DNA of 64,000 nucleotides from Heligmosomoides polygyrus polygyrus (GCA_947396885.1 OX377204.1:52377139-52441138); one strand, 5' to 3'; shown: positions 42,883 to 54,024, counted from the first letter of the stretch. Notes: generated from the sequence alone by a model not told the origin. Numbers and translations are program-made.

Positions 42883-43815
42883 GTTGTCCCATAAGTCCCC
42901 GCCGTTTTTTCTTTTTTCATCCTGAATTTTGTCAATTTTTAGGTCGTTAAAGTGAAAAGGTGAAAAAGTGGCCATCTGCTCACTTGTTCTCTCCGTGTAG
43001 GTTTAATTTTTGAGCAGTTTTTTTACAGCATTTCGAAGGCAATGTTCTGTACTACAAGAATACTTGTTGGTCATAATTGCTCATCTGTCCTGTGTTGTTT
43101 TTTAAGCCATCAAATTGGGACGTACGACGTTTCGGTCCGAATTTTTACCAACCGTTCGGTTCTGTGGTTGGACTTTTTTGCTTGGTGTTATATGTCGTTC
43201 GAAAGAGGATGTCTTGCTCAATAAGAATTTGTGTCGCGTTTAGACAACAACACCTGAACAAGGAGGAGGAGTTGTTGGTGAAGACGATTTTTCTCTTTTT
43301 GGAATTTTGTTGATATTCGACAGAAATCAGCATGAGTCAATAACCGGACACAAATTCTCTTAGAGCAAGACATTCTGTTTCGACCGACGTATAACACCGA
43401 GCAAAAAAGTCCAACCACAGAGCAGGAGCTGTCGGTAAAAATAAATATTCTCCTTCGGACGTCTCAATTTGATGTCCTAAAAATCAATAAAGGACAAGTA
43501 GGCAAATAGGGCCAACACGTATTTTTCTAGTACAGAACGTTGTCTTCCAAATGCTCTGAAAAACTGCCCAGAAAATTCAAAACGTAAGCGGAGAGAGCAT
43601 CTGCGCAGATGGGCATTTTTCCACTTTTTCACTTTTCACTTTAACGACCTAAAAATCGACAAAATTCAGGATGAAAAAAAGAAAAGCAACACATGCTCTG
43701 ATAGAGCAAATCATTCTCATTCGGACCTGTTTAACGCAATGCAAGAGACTGCCGGCGAAATCCGAAATGAATCGTTGAAAAAAAAAAAACGGCGGGGATT
43801 TATGGGACAACCTAA
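42883..43815. mobile_element. mariner-derived foldback element (933 bp)
   Basis: The right end reads inward TTAGGTTGTCCCATAAATCC, a mariner-type terminus, with TA outside (43816-43817). The left end starts at GTTGTCCCATAAGTCC and has lost TTAGG. Arms of about 360 bp (42883-43242) and 470 bp (43343-43811) are inverted copies of one another; the right arm has an extra ~100 bp near 43690-43790. The loop is about 100 bp. No transposase was recognised. Confidence 0.8.
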
Positions 43816-44239
43816 TACTTCCTTACCTATGTGTTGGCAAGAGAGGGAGTAAGTGTCCAGCGCGCACATGTCAACCTGGGTACCCATTCACGTGTCACCA
43901 CGCTGCCACGACGTCTATGACACTCCTTCTGCACTCCGACACACGTGCCACGACTTCTGTAAGCCGTGTAAGCCGTCTTCAGAAATACGACACACACTGA
44001 ACGATGTTGAGACTGGGAATACTGGTACCCCTTTATTCACCCTCCCCCTCTAGAGGTCCTCTTTTGTTGATCCTCTCCTACTACTCCACCTTACCCTACT
44101 GGACGTCTGTGGCACGTATTCTGAATCCTGACTCACATTCAACGACGTCTTCGGCACGGCTCCTGAATCTCGACACGATGGACGATGTCTTCGGCACGTC
44201 TTTTGAAGCCCTACGCACGTTGGTCGACGTCTGCGGCAC
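43816..44239 (+). repeat. Family X repeat, copy 1 (right part)
   Basis: TACTTCCTTACCTATGTG, CTGCCACGACGTCTATGACA and ACACACTGAACGATGTTGAG match 45141-45164 plus 46593-46765. It ends in ~40-bp units built on CGTCTTCGGCACG and CTTCTGAATCC. Confidence 0.75.
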
Positions 44240-44437
44240 CAGGGGTGCACATTTAACGGTTAACGATTTAACGAATTAACGGCATTTTTTGTTAAAATCT
44301 GGCTTAACCAATTAACGGAAATTTTTAGAAATTCAACGGAATTTTTAACGGACTATTTTCACAGTGAGTTTATCACATTTATCCTTATTATTGTGGATAA
44401 CCCCACGATAATAAGGGAAAAAATTTTCTAAAATTAT
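44240..44437. mobile_element. One end of a hAT-2-family element
   Basis: Starts CAGGGGTGCACATTTAACGG and matches, inverted, about 200 bp of the right end of hAT-2 (up to 20829). The opposite end is missing; the SINE at 44437 adjoins it. The preceding 8 bp, TGCGGCAC, were not found again. Confidence 0.75.
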
Positions 44438-44750
44438 TGGGCGCGTGTAGCGCAGTCGGAGGAGGCGCGACTGTCGCGTGCACCCGATACCAGGTTCCTG
44501 GTTCGGATTTTCCGCCCAGGCCAACCAAGCCTTCCATCCCTCCGGGGTCGGTGAATTGGTAGCAGACTTGTCTGGGAAGGATAAAGCGCTGACTTGTTCA
44601 TCGGCTGGCCACCGCAAGTCATTGTATGGCCAAATACGCATTCATGTCGCCTCCACGACATCCCGTAGAAGTAGAATGCGCTGGCGCATCCCAGAAGGGA
44701 TTGAGTAACGCCGTCCTTTATCCTTTTATCCTTTATCCTTATTATTCTGT
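44437..44750 (+). repeat. tRNA-derived SINE, best-preserved copy
   Basis: A pol III A box TAGCGCAGTCGG (44448-44459) fits the consensus exactly. A B-box-like GGTTCGGATTT lies at 44500-44510. The body includes CCAACCAAGCCTTCCATCCC and TAAAGCGCTGACTTG. The 3' tail is a CCTTTAT repeat (44716-44742). Other copies lie at 20285, 25216, 25600, 35457 and 47465. The 3' tail suggests mobilisation by a LINE whose transcript ends in a similar repeat. Confidence 0.85.
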
Positions 44751-44754
44751 AACC

Positions 44755-45164
44755 AGACGTTCAGCGGCCTAGCGGCCGCCAAACCCCGAGAATAGAACAA
44801 CCCTCCTCCTTTCTCCTTTCTTTTTTAGGCCTTCTTACAGTTAAAAAAACTGGTTTCACTATATAGATTAGTGCAGTGAGGTGTGGTAGGGCAGAATTTT
44901 CACTGCGCATATGAAGCCCATCCACCCTGCATGACATGCACGCGATTTATTCTCCGAAGCGCTCATTCTCTACGTGTCGAGAAACAGGTAATAAGAGCCC
45001 TTTCCGGTGCTTAATCAGCAAAATCATAATTAAAATTAATCGGTATTGGTCGACACCGCTTACTTTCCGACGGCAATAATACTCTTCAGAATCCCATGGC
45101 CACTCTCTCTACCCCTCCACCCCCCCCCCCTCCTCCCGAAATACTTCCTTTCCTATGTGCTGGC
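44755..45164 (+). repeat. Family X repeat, copy 2 (left part)
   Basis: Starts ACCAGACGTTCAGCGGCCTA, with the GGCCTAGCGGCC mini-hairpin, and ends at CTATGTGCTGGC where hAT-3 is inserted. Contains an 11-C run at 45120-45130. Confidence 0.8.
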
Positions 45165-46592
45165 CAGGGACGTGCGGAATTTTCGCTTCCGTGTTCCGAA
45201 TTCCGGTTTCCGGCCATTTTGGGCTCTTCCGTTCCGTGTTCCGCCTGTTTTTGAGCTGGAAGGCGGAAACGGAAATGGGCATTGTTCCACACTGTTTTCT
45301 CTTGAATACAATCAGCATATCAATTAAAAAGAGTCCTCCTTCATATAATTGTGAGAAAAATACTGTTTGACAACTAGTATTAATATTCTTGAAACTGGTT
45401 AGACTACCAAAAAAAGCACTCAAAAATGGCAACGGCTGGATGCAGGGCAAAATTAATGTGCCACAAAGGCCGTGTGTATGCTAAGAAAATGCACTCAACA
45501 TTTGAGTGATCATAAACTTTTTTCCCACTAGTTACAGATAGCTACAAAAACTTTGTAAGCATATAGCGCAGTATCATGAAACGAAGGGTTCAATGAAGGT
45601 TGTGGCATGCAGTTGTCTCTCCAAGATTACATCGGCGTTCCTGATCAAAGGTGCAAAATTTTTCAAATTTCGTTAGGTGTGGTATTCATCCATATGGAGT
45701 TATGCGATTCATTTTTTAATGAAGCATCACGATCTAGCGCAGGAGCTGTTATTTTGGTTAACTATAGTGACTTATTGAATTCTCACACAAACGTATTGCT
45801 TCGAGAACCATCTAGGAACTGTCTAGCTGTGTCATTTTGGGCGTAGGGCTTCTAGGTTGGCACAGACTGATTATTCCTGTGGAAGTGTGGACCCACCACA
45901 ACTGATCAATCATCCAGTTATCACCTTAGATCCCGAATGAACTCTGAGTACTAGTTTGGGTGATTACACTGTAATTGCTAATGTTGGGTATGCAGATATC
46001 TGTGCAGTCGCCACGTCGTTCATGATGCTACTGGTTGCTAAAAGTGTTGAGAGGTCGGAAAATGATCTAGGCGGCTACTCCAGTTTTAGACTTCACTCCA
46101 GTCAGTATTTTTTAATGCGGGTCTGTAAGTAATCTCAAGTGGTTGAGTCGTTTAAGTGTACCATTCAAAAAATAGCGGCATCAAAAAAAAGCCAGCGAAT
46201 AACCCGTCGCAGGAACTATATATGGAAGGACTGCATGCTGGAATAGTGAGAAAGAGTGAGATAGGACCTGAATTTGTTTTCGTTTACTGCTCTAGCCATG
46301 GCTAAAAGGTTATCATAACAATATTATGAATTCATGCTTCGTTATGTTATGTTATGATGAGGATCAGCATTAAACTGTGGATAATTCTGCTGCTCGCAAA
46401 GTTCTGAGCAAGAAAAATTGCAATAGAAGCCGTTTCTGACGCCGTTTCAGATCCACTTTTGAAGAAAAAAAAATAGCGAGCATGCGTCATTTCCGTTTCC
46501 GCGTTTCGTATTCCGGTTTCCGGCCATTTCTGAGCGTTTCCGTTCCGTCTTTCGTTTTCCGCTTTTTCCAGAAAATTTTCTGCACATCCCTG
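45165..46592. mobile_element. hAT-superfamily element hAT-3 (1428 bp)
   Basis: Begins CAGGGACGTGCGGAATTTTC and ends with the inverted GAAAATTTTCTGCACATCCCTG-type sequence, flanked by the exact 8-bp duplication GTGCTGGC (45157-45164, 46593-46600). The subterminal zones of both ends are built from TTCCG repeats (TTCCGGTTTCCGGCCATTT), inverted relative to each other. No transposase recognised. Confidence 0.9.
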
Positions 46593-47130
46593 GTGCTGGC
46601 AAAGAAACGGAATGAGAGTCAAGCAAGTACATGTGACACTGAGTACGGAGTCACGTGCGACTACGTTGCCACGACGTCTGTGACATTCCTTCTGCACTCC
46701 GGCACACGTGCCACGACTTCTGTAAGCCGTCTTCAGGCATTCGACACACACTGAACGATGTTGAGGGAAAATGCTGGTCGTCCCCTCTTATTCACTCTCC
46801 CCCTCTAATGGTTCCCCTTTGTTGGTCCTCTCCTATTGGTCGCCCTTTCTGTTTCCTTGTCGGACGACGTCTAGCGCAGGTCTTCTGAATCCCTACGTAC
46901 GTCAGACAACATCTTCAACACGTCTTTTGAATCCCTACGCGAATTGGACGATGTTGATCGACGTCTTCAGCACGGCTTCTGAATCCCTACGCACATTGGA
47001 CGACGTCTTCAGCACGTCTTCTGAATCCCTACGCACGTTGGACGACGTCTAGCGCAGGTCTTCTGAATCTTGTGACTCACGACACACGCTGAACGACGTC
47101 TAGGGCAGGACCCCTGAATCCCTACGCTCT
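46593..47130 (+). repeat. Family X repeat, copy 2 (right part) with ~40-bp minisatellite
   Basis: Continues copy 2 after hAT-3. From about 46870 to 47110 it is a degenerate array built on GACGACGTCTTCAGCACG and CTTCTGAATCCCTACGCAC. Confidence 0.75.
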
Positions 47131-47464
47131 GCACTCGATCCCCATTCATGCACTGACACGTTGTCCCTTCAATATCTTGTAAACTTGGACGATCAGCCGC
47201 CAAGGATATAGTTCGCCAGCAATCGCCCATGGTTAAGCTCAAAGAAAGCCCGGCTGGCGTACACCGCACTGTCGCAGGCACCTTTTGGCCTCAGTCCCCC
47301 CTCCCCATGACTGTCACGTGACATTAGCCGATCATACATAGTAGGATGTTTCAGGTCTCATCCTCTCGATTAGGACTGTTCCTGAAAAAAAAACGATTGA
47401 AATCAGCTAGAGTATTTCAATATTTCATGAATTTGTTTTGAATTTTTGGAAATAATGCATTTTG
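47131..47464. other. No gene recognised
   Basis: No motif-bearing frame or repeat boundary seen. Confidence 0.35.
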
Positions 47465-47525
47465 AGGGCGCGTGTTGCGCAGTCGGAGGAGGAGCCGGCT
47501 GTCGCATGCACCCTATACCAGGTTT
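47465..47525 (+). repeat. Truncated SINE head
   Basis: Only the tRNA-like head is present (TTGCGCAGTCGGAGGAG, GCATGCACCCTATACCAGG). The match ends at the AT-rich minisatellite. Confidence 0.7.
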
Positions 47526-47539
47526 CTAGTATACTTGTG

Positions 47540-47785
47540 CTCGAAAAATCGAATTTGAATATTCGATTATTTCATTATTCGAGTTTCGCAAATTCGAATA
47601 ATTGTTCGAATTCGGTTGTTCGAGGTTCTAAAATTCGAATAATTATTCGAATTCGATTATTCGAAGTTTGCAAATTCGAATAATTATTCGAATCCGATTA
47701 TTCGAGGTTCGCAATTTCGAATAATTATTCGAATTCGGTTATTCGAGGTACGAAAATTCGAATAATATTCAAATTTCGAATACGT
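47540..47785. repeat. 41-bp AT-rich minisatellite
   Basis: Units start at 47581, 47622, 47663, 47704 and 47745. Each holds the palindrome TTCGAATAATTATTCGAA. This may be the subterminal zone of another transposon end, in the style of the three hAT elements. Confidence 0.85.
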
Positions 47786-47854
47786 GGTTGTATCACAACT
47801 GGCGTGCGGGCATATTGGCGATACTGACCGCATTGATGGCGATCGACTGCGGTC

Positions 47855-48290
47855 CGAAACCTCAGTCCTTATGGTAGTCGATCCCGCTGAACACGAATCT
47901 GAAGTTCGTTTTTGAAATCATCGGTTGAAGTTGATCGAGCTATTGATTTTCTGTGGGGAATTCGTTGAGGCGAATCAATTGTATGACCGGTCTTCGTCGA
48001 TATTTTCAAAATCTAACTTCATATTTGCATTCTCTACGACCACGACTGTCATCAATGTCACACACTTGAATCCTCTAGAAACTTCCACAATAAACACAAA
48101 TTTCGACGAAAAATTAAAAAATGAATTCAAATTCGTGTTCAGTGACCTCGATTACCTCAGGCCTGAAGTTTCGAGCTTGTTGAGTGATGCTCACGAGAAA
48201 TCGATAGTTTGATTAATATCTCTTAATGGCAACCGTTACTGCAAAAACTAACTTAAGATTCGTGTCCAGCGACCTCGATTTCTTTGGGAC
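47855..48290. repeat. Diverged monomers of the 127-bp repeat
   Basis: CGCTGAACACGAATCTGAAG near 47888 and inverted or partial versions to 48290 (TCCAGCGACCTCGATT). These are related to the array at 15928-16390. Confidence 0.6.
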
Positions 48291-48831
48291 TGAAGCTCAC
48301 AGTTTGCATATCTGACACGATTATATAGCATTTTCAGTGGAAATTCAAAGTCTTTCAAATCATATTCAACGTTGTTACACGGGGAACATTCCAGAAGAAC
48401 GTTGAAATTTATTTCAAAAACGTTGAATTTCGACTGAAAATGGTATACAACTCCACGATTTGATTGGATGCCGATTCCTGTGAGATAATGAAATGAACAA
48501 ATGGAGTGAACGCTTTTTTTCGCAAAAGCTTTGCACTTTGCGTAGATGTTTTGCACATGCATTCCTGTAAGAATTTTTTTTGTAGGAAAAAAGTTTCATG
48601 TCTTGCCATATTAACTAGGATTGCAAACGGTTCTTAGAAGATATTGAATATCTCCATTATTTGCTTTTTTCAAGAATTCAATTCTTTTGTTTTGTCTCTG
48701 GCGAATGTTGTCGTTGAACTTACTTCACACACTTACTTGAACCTACACAATGCGCTTTTGAAGTGAGTAAATGATATCAAACGAAATTGGCTAACACAAA
48801 AGTCGCATCGTGCTTATTAATGCATCCCGGT
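48291..48831. other. No gene recognised
   Basis: AT-rich. Contains GAAAATGGTATA at about 48436, an isolated match to the ends of the 51327-52166 MITE. Confidence 0.35.
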
Positions 48832-49411
48832 GCAAAATTGTAGGTTCACCACCGATTTGTCCATTAGTACCCAAAGGAGCGCTGCCTAGGCTCAGTGATG
48901 TTAGCGTCGTATTCCTCACTATAGAAAGCCTTTATAGGAGAACCAGACATTCAGCGGCCTAACGGCCGCCAAACGTCTGGTTGGGGGCTTCACCCCCAAA
49001 CCCCGAGAATAGAATACCCGTCTAGGCCTTACTCGCGTTACAGTGAAAAACTGGTTCTAGAGGAAAGAGGGACAGTAGGGCACAATCTTGAAAACAGCTC
49101 CTATGAAGCTTATCCACCCTCTGTCGCACCACTCATTTATTCTCCGAAGTACACATTCTCTACGTGGTGAGGAGCAGATTGTAATAATCTTGTGAGAGCT
49201 CTATACCGCTAAATATCCGACGGCAATAATAATCCTACGATTCCCGAAGTCATTCTCCCTCCCTCCCCCCCCCCCCCCCCGGACCCTATTTGCACCCAAA
49301 ATTATAGGTTCACCCCCGATTTGTCCATTAGTACCCGAAGAATTCACTTCCTAGGCTCAGCGATGTTACCGTTGTATTCCTCACTATCGAAAACCTCTAT
49401 AAAAGAATTCT
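48832..49411. repeat. Direct repeats flanking family X copy 3
   Basis: About 112 bp at 48832-48943 (GATTTGTCCATTAGTACCC and TCAGTGATGTTAGCG) recur at 49301-49411. Between them lies family X copy 3 (48950-49280), which starts AACCAGACATTCAGCGGCC and ends in a 16-C run (49265-49280). Confidence 0.8.
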
Positions 49412-49418
49412 AAGCTGG

Positions 49419-49870
49419 TTATCTTATCAGTGCAGGATACCACGAACTTTTATTGAAGAAGTACCGATTAGAGGTCGGTGCAAAGTATAGGTTCACTTCA
49501 TAAAAAACCTGATTAATCACAGAAGTTCCTACATACAAAGTAAGGTTAGTATTCGTCACATCACGTTTGTTGTAAACAATATCGAAAATTCTAACTGGCA
49601 TACTACTGATTAGGTTATCAGTAACATGTGCTCCACATTGGTCCATGCATGAAGTATGGCGTTCTTCAGATCAGAAATCGAAGTGCAAGTGGTTCCATTT
49701 TTGTACACCTTGTGTATAAGAATGCCCCACAAGTTTTCTAGTTTCCCGGTTGAGATCTGGAGAACAACTGGATCACTACGAATGTTGAATTCATTTGGAG
49801 TTAAGCCAAACTGTAGTTGACTGCGATACGTGTATGGATGCACTATCTTGTTGGAAAATAAGGTTCGCCA
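49419..49870 (-). pseudogene. Tc3-like transposase C-terminal fragment
   Basis: Minus-strand frames give LENLWGILIHKVYKNGTTC, then SDLKNAILHAWTNV and a terminal SSMPVRIFDIVYNK, matching the C-terminus of Tc3-type transposases. The ENLWG block normally follows the third catalytic residue. Upstream, a degraded LFSNKIVHPYT takes the place of the family's FQQDNASIHT, so the second catalytic Asp is lost. At least one frameshift separates 49610-49843 from 49419-49646. No Tc3 terminal repeats found. Confidence 0.7.
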
Positions 49871-51320
49871 GACCGCGACAACATCGGAAATCTGAATGTT
49901 CCTCGAATTGGAAGGCCAATTGCGTTAAAAAAAAAACTGGGAATCGCCGCTTGCTCCAGACTTGGATTCGTGAACTTCATGGTCGACCCAACGGGTAGAC
50001 TGTCTGGCTGTTTCGGAGGCTGGCGCAGAGGTGCCACTTGGCTGTCAGAGCCAGTTTTCCATAGGCGCGAGTCGAGTCCGCAAATTGCCAGACCACATCA
50101 CGCTAAGTGTGTGCGAGAGACGCATGCGCTGCTGTGCAGCAGGAGACCAATGCTGCTCTTCGTCTAGGCTTTGCTGCGGTTGGAGTACACGAATGTGTCA
50201 TGTAGTGCGTATGGACTGTCCTTTGATGGAACACTTTGCTGGTGAAACGGTGCACCGTCTAAACGATCAACTTCCCATCCGAAGAGGACGACTTGTCTAG
50301 TTCAGAGGATTCTTCAGGAAATAAACGAGTGCACAGTCCTGCAAGCTTAACTCGCTTCTGCTTTTGGGGAAGTTTCTGCAAAGGAGTCGGAGAAGTGCGT
50401 TTTTCTTGACTAGTAGAGTCGGACAGCGAGATGTCCGCTCCCTTTCCGAACCGCTCGGTGATTTTCCGGACATTCTGTCTGGTAAAACAGCGTTTTCGTG
50501 GCTGGACGTCGTCCGGGTTCGGTGCAGGGTCCACTGCTCCTTGCAAGTACCTCCATTCTTCACCCAAAGCTTTGGTCATCGCCATCCCTTATCCTGGGTG
50601 AAGGCATTCAAATTTTGCAGGAAATCGTTTAGAGCATCAAGAAGTACTAACACTTTTCGGCAGGTGTTACGATGCTCCAGCCAGCTTCGCAATAGACAAC
50701 CTTTCCATCAAGTCCTTCTCAAGGCATCGAATGCACAAGATTCAATCGCAACATTTGCTAAATAATTCTAGGAGATTGCTCGGAAGTCCACATGTCTTTA
50801 TGTCGATCAGATTTTTGAAATGGACCTCTAATTATGATGCTTCTAGAATACATTGTCGACTTGTGTAAAAGTACAAGAAATCTGTTACTATTTCATAATA
50901 GAACTTTAGAGAACTTTTGCAGGACAGTTACAGTAAAATTCATGAAATGTTTTCCGACTTCGGCTCTACCGAATTTTGCGGAAGGGCTCAAGTTGGGCAA
51001 CGTTCGTCACGTCATCGACGCCGTTGGAGTCTATCTATCCTATTGCCTCAATAGGCCCGGTTCCGCAGAAATGTTTTAGCTGAGCTAGCCTTTGTTCAGG
51101 GAACTTTCAAAGAGCCCGCTTTCTCGTCTCCATGGATCTAATCGCTGGTATTGGTGCGTCTTACATCTGTACTACCCGAATAAAGCGGTTTCAGGAGCGA
51201 AAGCCAACCAACTTCCGCGAGCTCCTGAAACCAGAGGATTTCTCATCGCCTCGTCGAGTCGTTCCACCGCCTTATCCGGAATGGGTACTGATTTTATTTC
51301 ACATTATGATCAACATCAGA
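49871..51320. other. No gene recognised
   Basis: A 108-codon minus-strand frame (50259-50585) is basic and Ser-rich without a recognisable domain. It might be coding, but nothing supports it beyond length. Confidence 0.35.
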
Positions 51321-51326
51321 AATATA

Positions 51327-52166
51327 TACCATTTTCATATCGGATTGGACACTTTCAAATCAAAATGGACACTTTTCAAATTAAACTCGAAACTTTTCAA
51401 ATCAAATAGGACACTCTTCTAAGCTAGCCTAAGGCTTTTGAGATCAAAAAGAACTCTTACGAACCGAAATGGGCTTCTTATTCACAAAACTACAGAGTCC
51501 TCAAAAATGTTACAATATTTTTTCTACAAGGAAAATTTTAGCATAACTTTCTTCGAAGTTCTAATTCACCTATCCAATAAGTGAACACATTGTTTGAAAC
51601 AAGTAAAAAATTTATTGTTTGAGGAAAAGCAATGATTTAAAGCTTGTTTTATAGAGCAGGAACGTAACCATTTTCTATTGCCAAAACAGAGATTTCGCTA
51701 TGCTCCCGTCCGAAACTTCGCGATTTTTATTCGGTTGATAACAAAACTTCTGTTTACATGCTGTTTCACGTCCGCAAACGGTGCAACTAAAAAATTAAAC
51801 ACTTGTAAGAAAAACACATCCTAACTTTCTTGCTGCATGTAAGCGGTACTTACATTATCAATCAAATGAACATGGCAACTTGCTTTTCGAGTGCATGGCG
51901 CGATCCGGTCTTTTGACACTACATGATTGCTGCCTTGCTGTGTTTCAAAACAAAATTTAATTCATTATTTTTTGTCGAAAAATACATTATTTATTTATTT
52001 ATTGAACAAAAATTATTCTGTCTTTTGTGAGTCTGCAGTTTAAGCTGCCTAAAGGTCATTTCGACTTGATTTCGAAAGTCTTAGGCTAGCTTAGAAGAGT
52101 GTGCAATTTGACGCGAAACGTGTCAAATTTGTCCTGAAAAGTGTCCATTTCGACGCGAAAATGGTA
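51327..52166. mobile_element. 840-bp MITE, TA-flanked
   Basis: The ends TACCATTTTC and GAAAATGGTA are flanked by TA (51325-51326, 52167-52168). Imperfect inverted repeats of about 110 bp share GACACTCTTCTAAGCTAGCC. The arms contain repeated GGACACTTTTCAAAT units. No transposase recognised. Confidence 0.7.
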
Positions 52167-52168
52167 TA

Positions 52169-52550
52169 AACAGCATGATAGAAAGTACAGCTCAACTGCG
52201 ATGAGAAAAGAAGCTAGAGGAGCCATTCAATTATTTCGACTGAAGGTCACGGAGCTATTTGTTTATTGCAAGCTCAGATTTTGCCCAAAAGGATGCGTAA
52301 GGTGTAGAAGCTTTGGCGAATCAGACTGCGGCAGATCCAAGCGCAGTGGAACTTCCACAGACTTATAACCTTTCCAGGGAATGCGTACACTGTTTGTGCT
52401 AATACATTGTAAGAGCGGCCATTGAAACGAAAAAGCAGCCATAAGGAAGGGTCGAGCGCCGAATCATTTTCTGGCGGTCAAAGTGTCAACCACGAGGGAG
52501 GGCTTTCAATAAATGTTCGTACTGGCCTCATCACCAATAACAAGCGAAGG
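52169..52550. other. No gene recognised
   Basis: Spacer between the MITE and the foldback element; the 75-codon frame at 52141-52368 shows no motif. Confidence 0.35.
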
Positions 52551-52908
52551 GTCTGAAGCGTATATCTGAACGGGGGGAGCGAGTCATATAGGGAGAATCC
52601 TCACCCCTCAATTGATTTAAAAATGTGTTTATTTTTTGCCAAGTCGCTAAACGCAAGGAGTAGGGGGTCACAATGGGATACGGCGCAGCACGAGTTTGGG
52701 GGTTTTGTACGCCCGCGATGCGTCCGCAGCCAGTGGCTCGGAGTGCAGGTGGGTAGAGGGTTGGGTTGTGCGAGGGAGGTCAGGGGTTTGGTTCCTCTGC
52801 TCCGCTGCATTTTTGTATTTCAACCGATTGGTTGAGATTTGGGGATTCTAACGTCTATACCATTTTCAGACGTTTTTTTCGCATTTTCCCAGCTGTACAC
52901 TGTGGTAT

Positions 52909-53316
52909 TCAACATGGTGATAAATGTTCAGCACCAGCGATACACAGGTACAAAGTGCCTGTGTAGTGAATCGCGGTGTCTTCCTCCATGGTTATGAGCA
53001 CGCAACCGAAATCCAATTGAAGGCGTACCCTTTCCTCCGAAACAAGAGGTCCACCCGAAAGCGTTATCTTATGCCCACTGCTTGCTTGCCTCTCCACGTC
53101 CATCAGTTCATCTTGCGGATCCCAATCGTCCTCTTCTTCTTCCACCACTTCCATCTGTTCGTCTTCGTCAACTTCAAGTTGACGTGCTTCGAAGTCCTTG
53201 AGTATGCTGGCCATCCGTTCGGCCAGCTTGATTTCTTCCCTCGAAGATTCCATGTCTAAAGGCGGGCCACACTTCATCGTGAGCAGGTGGATCACCACTC
53301 GACCGTCGGTGGACAT
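52909..53316 (-). CDS. Acidic hypothetical protein in the foldback element
   Basis: A 135-residue frame that I do not recognise. Residues about 25-50 (REEIKLAERMASILKDFEAR) could form a helix. They are followed by an acidic run (EVVEEEEDDWDPQDELMD) and a moderately hydrophobic end that is encoded inside the left arm. The start Met at 53316 has no upstream support and the protein may be one exon of a longer transcript. Placement between the two arms suggests it is element-borne. It has no catalytic motif typical of a transposase. Chance coding is unlikely given the length and composition, but its function is unknown. Confidence 0.5.
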   Translation of the reverse strand: MSTDGRVVIHLLTMKCGPPLDMESSREEIKLAERMASILKDFEARQLEVDEDEQMEVVEEEEDDWDPQDELMDVERQASSGHKITLSGGPLVSEERVRLQLDFGCVLITMEEDTAIHYTGTLYLCIAGAEHLSPC

Positions 53317-53794
53317 TGTTGGTGTTAGGTTCAGAAAACCTTCAACAGACCTCTGATTTCCAGATGACAGGCAGACATGAGGGAAAGAGTGTATCGATGC
53401 TGTTTAGTTTAATTTGCGGGATCCGCACACCTCGTTGCTCATTTTAACCACCTCCGCCGTCACAACGCGGTCTCCTTTGAAAATCCGAGCAAGATGGTTT
53501 CTCCCGAGACCTTTGATCTATGAAAGGAAACAGACTATGAGGAGCCTGTAGCCTTTATACGCTACCCGTAAGGTGCCCAGTGGTGCTTCATGCACTTTGT
53601 ACCTGCGTATCACTGGTGTTGAACATTTATACGTCACCATGTTGAATACCACAACGTACCGCTAGAAAAATGCGCAGGAAACGTCTGAAAATGGTATAGA
53701 CATCAGACTCCCCCAAATCTCTACCAATCAGTTGAAATGCAAAAGTGCGGCAACGCAGAGGAGCCAAACCCCTGACCTCTCTCGTATTGGTGGA

Positions 53795-53823
53795 TAGAGG
53801 GTTGACTCCAAGTCAACCCTCTA
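53795..53823. repeat. Perfect 13-bp-arm hairpin, 3-nt loop
   Basis: TAGAGGGTTGACT, CCA, then AGTCAACCCTCTA. The corresponding place in the other arm (about 52746-52765) has a single TAGAGGGTTGGG and no hairpin. Confidence 0.9.
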
Positions 53824-54024
53824 CCCATCTGCGCTCCGAGCCACTGGCTGCAGAAGGATCGCGGGCGTACAAGACCCCCCGAACGCGTGCTGCGCTGTAT
53901 CCCACTGTCACCCCCTACTCCTTGGTTGAACGTCTTGGCAGAAAATAAACACATTTTCAAGCCAATGAGGGGTGGGGATTCTCCCCATATGGCTCGCTCC
54001 CCCGTTCAGACATACGCTTCAGAC

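Larger units (their letters stand above)
52551..54024. mobile_element. Foldback element with ~410-bp arms and an acidic ORF
   Basis: The arms 52551-52958 and 53592-54024 are inverted copies sharing TGTCTGAACGGGGGAGCGAG-type ends, AAAATGTGTTTATTTT and TATACCATTTTC/GAAAATGGTATA. The right arm has an additional local hairpin at 53795-53823. The middle 630 bp encode the acidic protein at 52909-53316. No target duplication defined. Confidence 0.75.

Noticed and set aside
44441..44520. Functional tRNA gene at the SINE head
   Set aside because: The A box is perfect but the B box is degenerate, there is no cloverleaf, and the sequence is dispersed in six copies.
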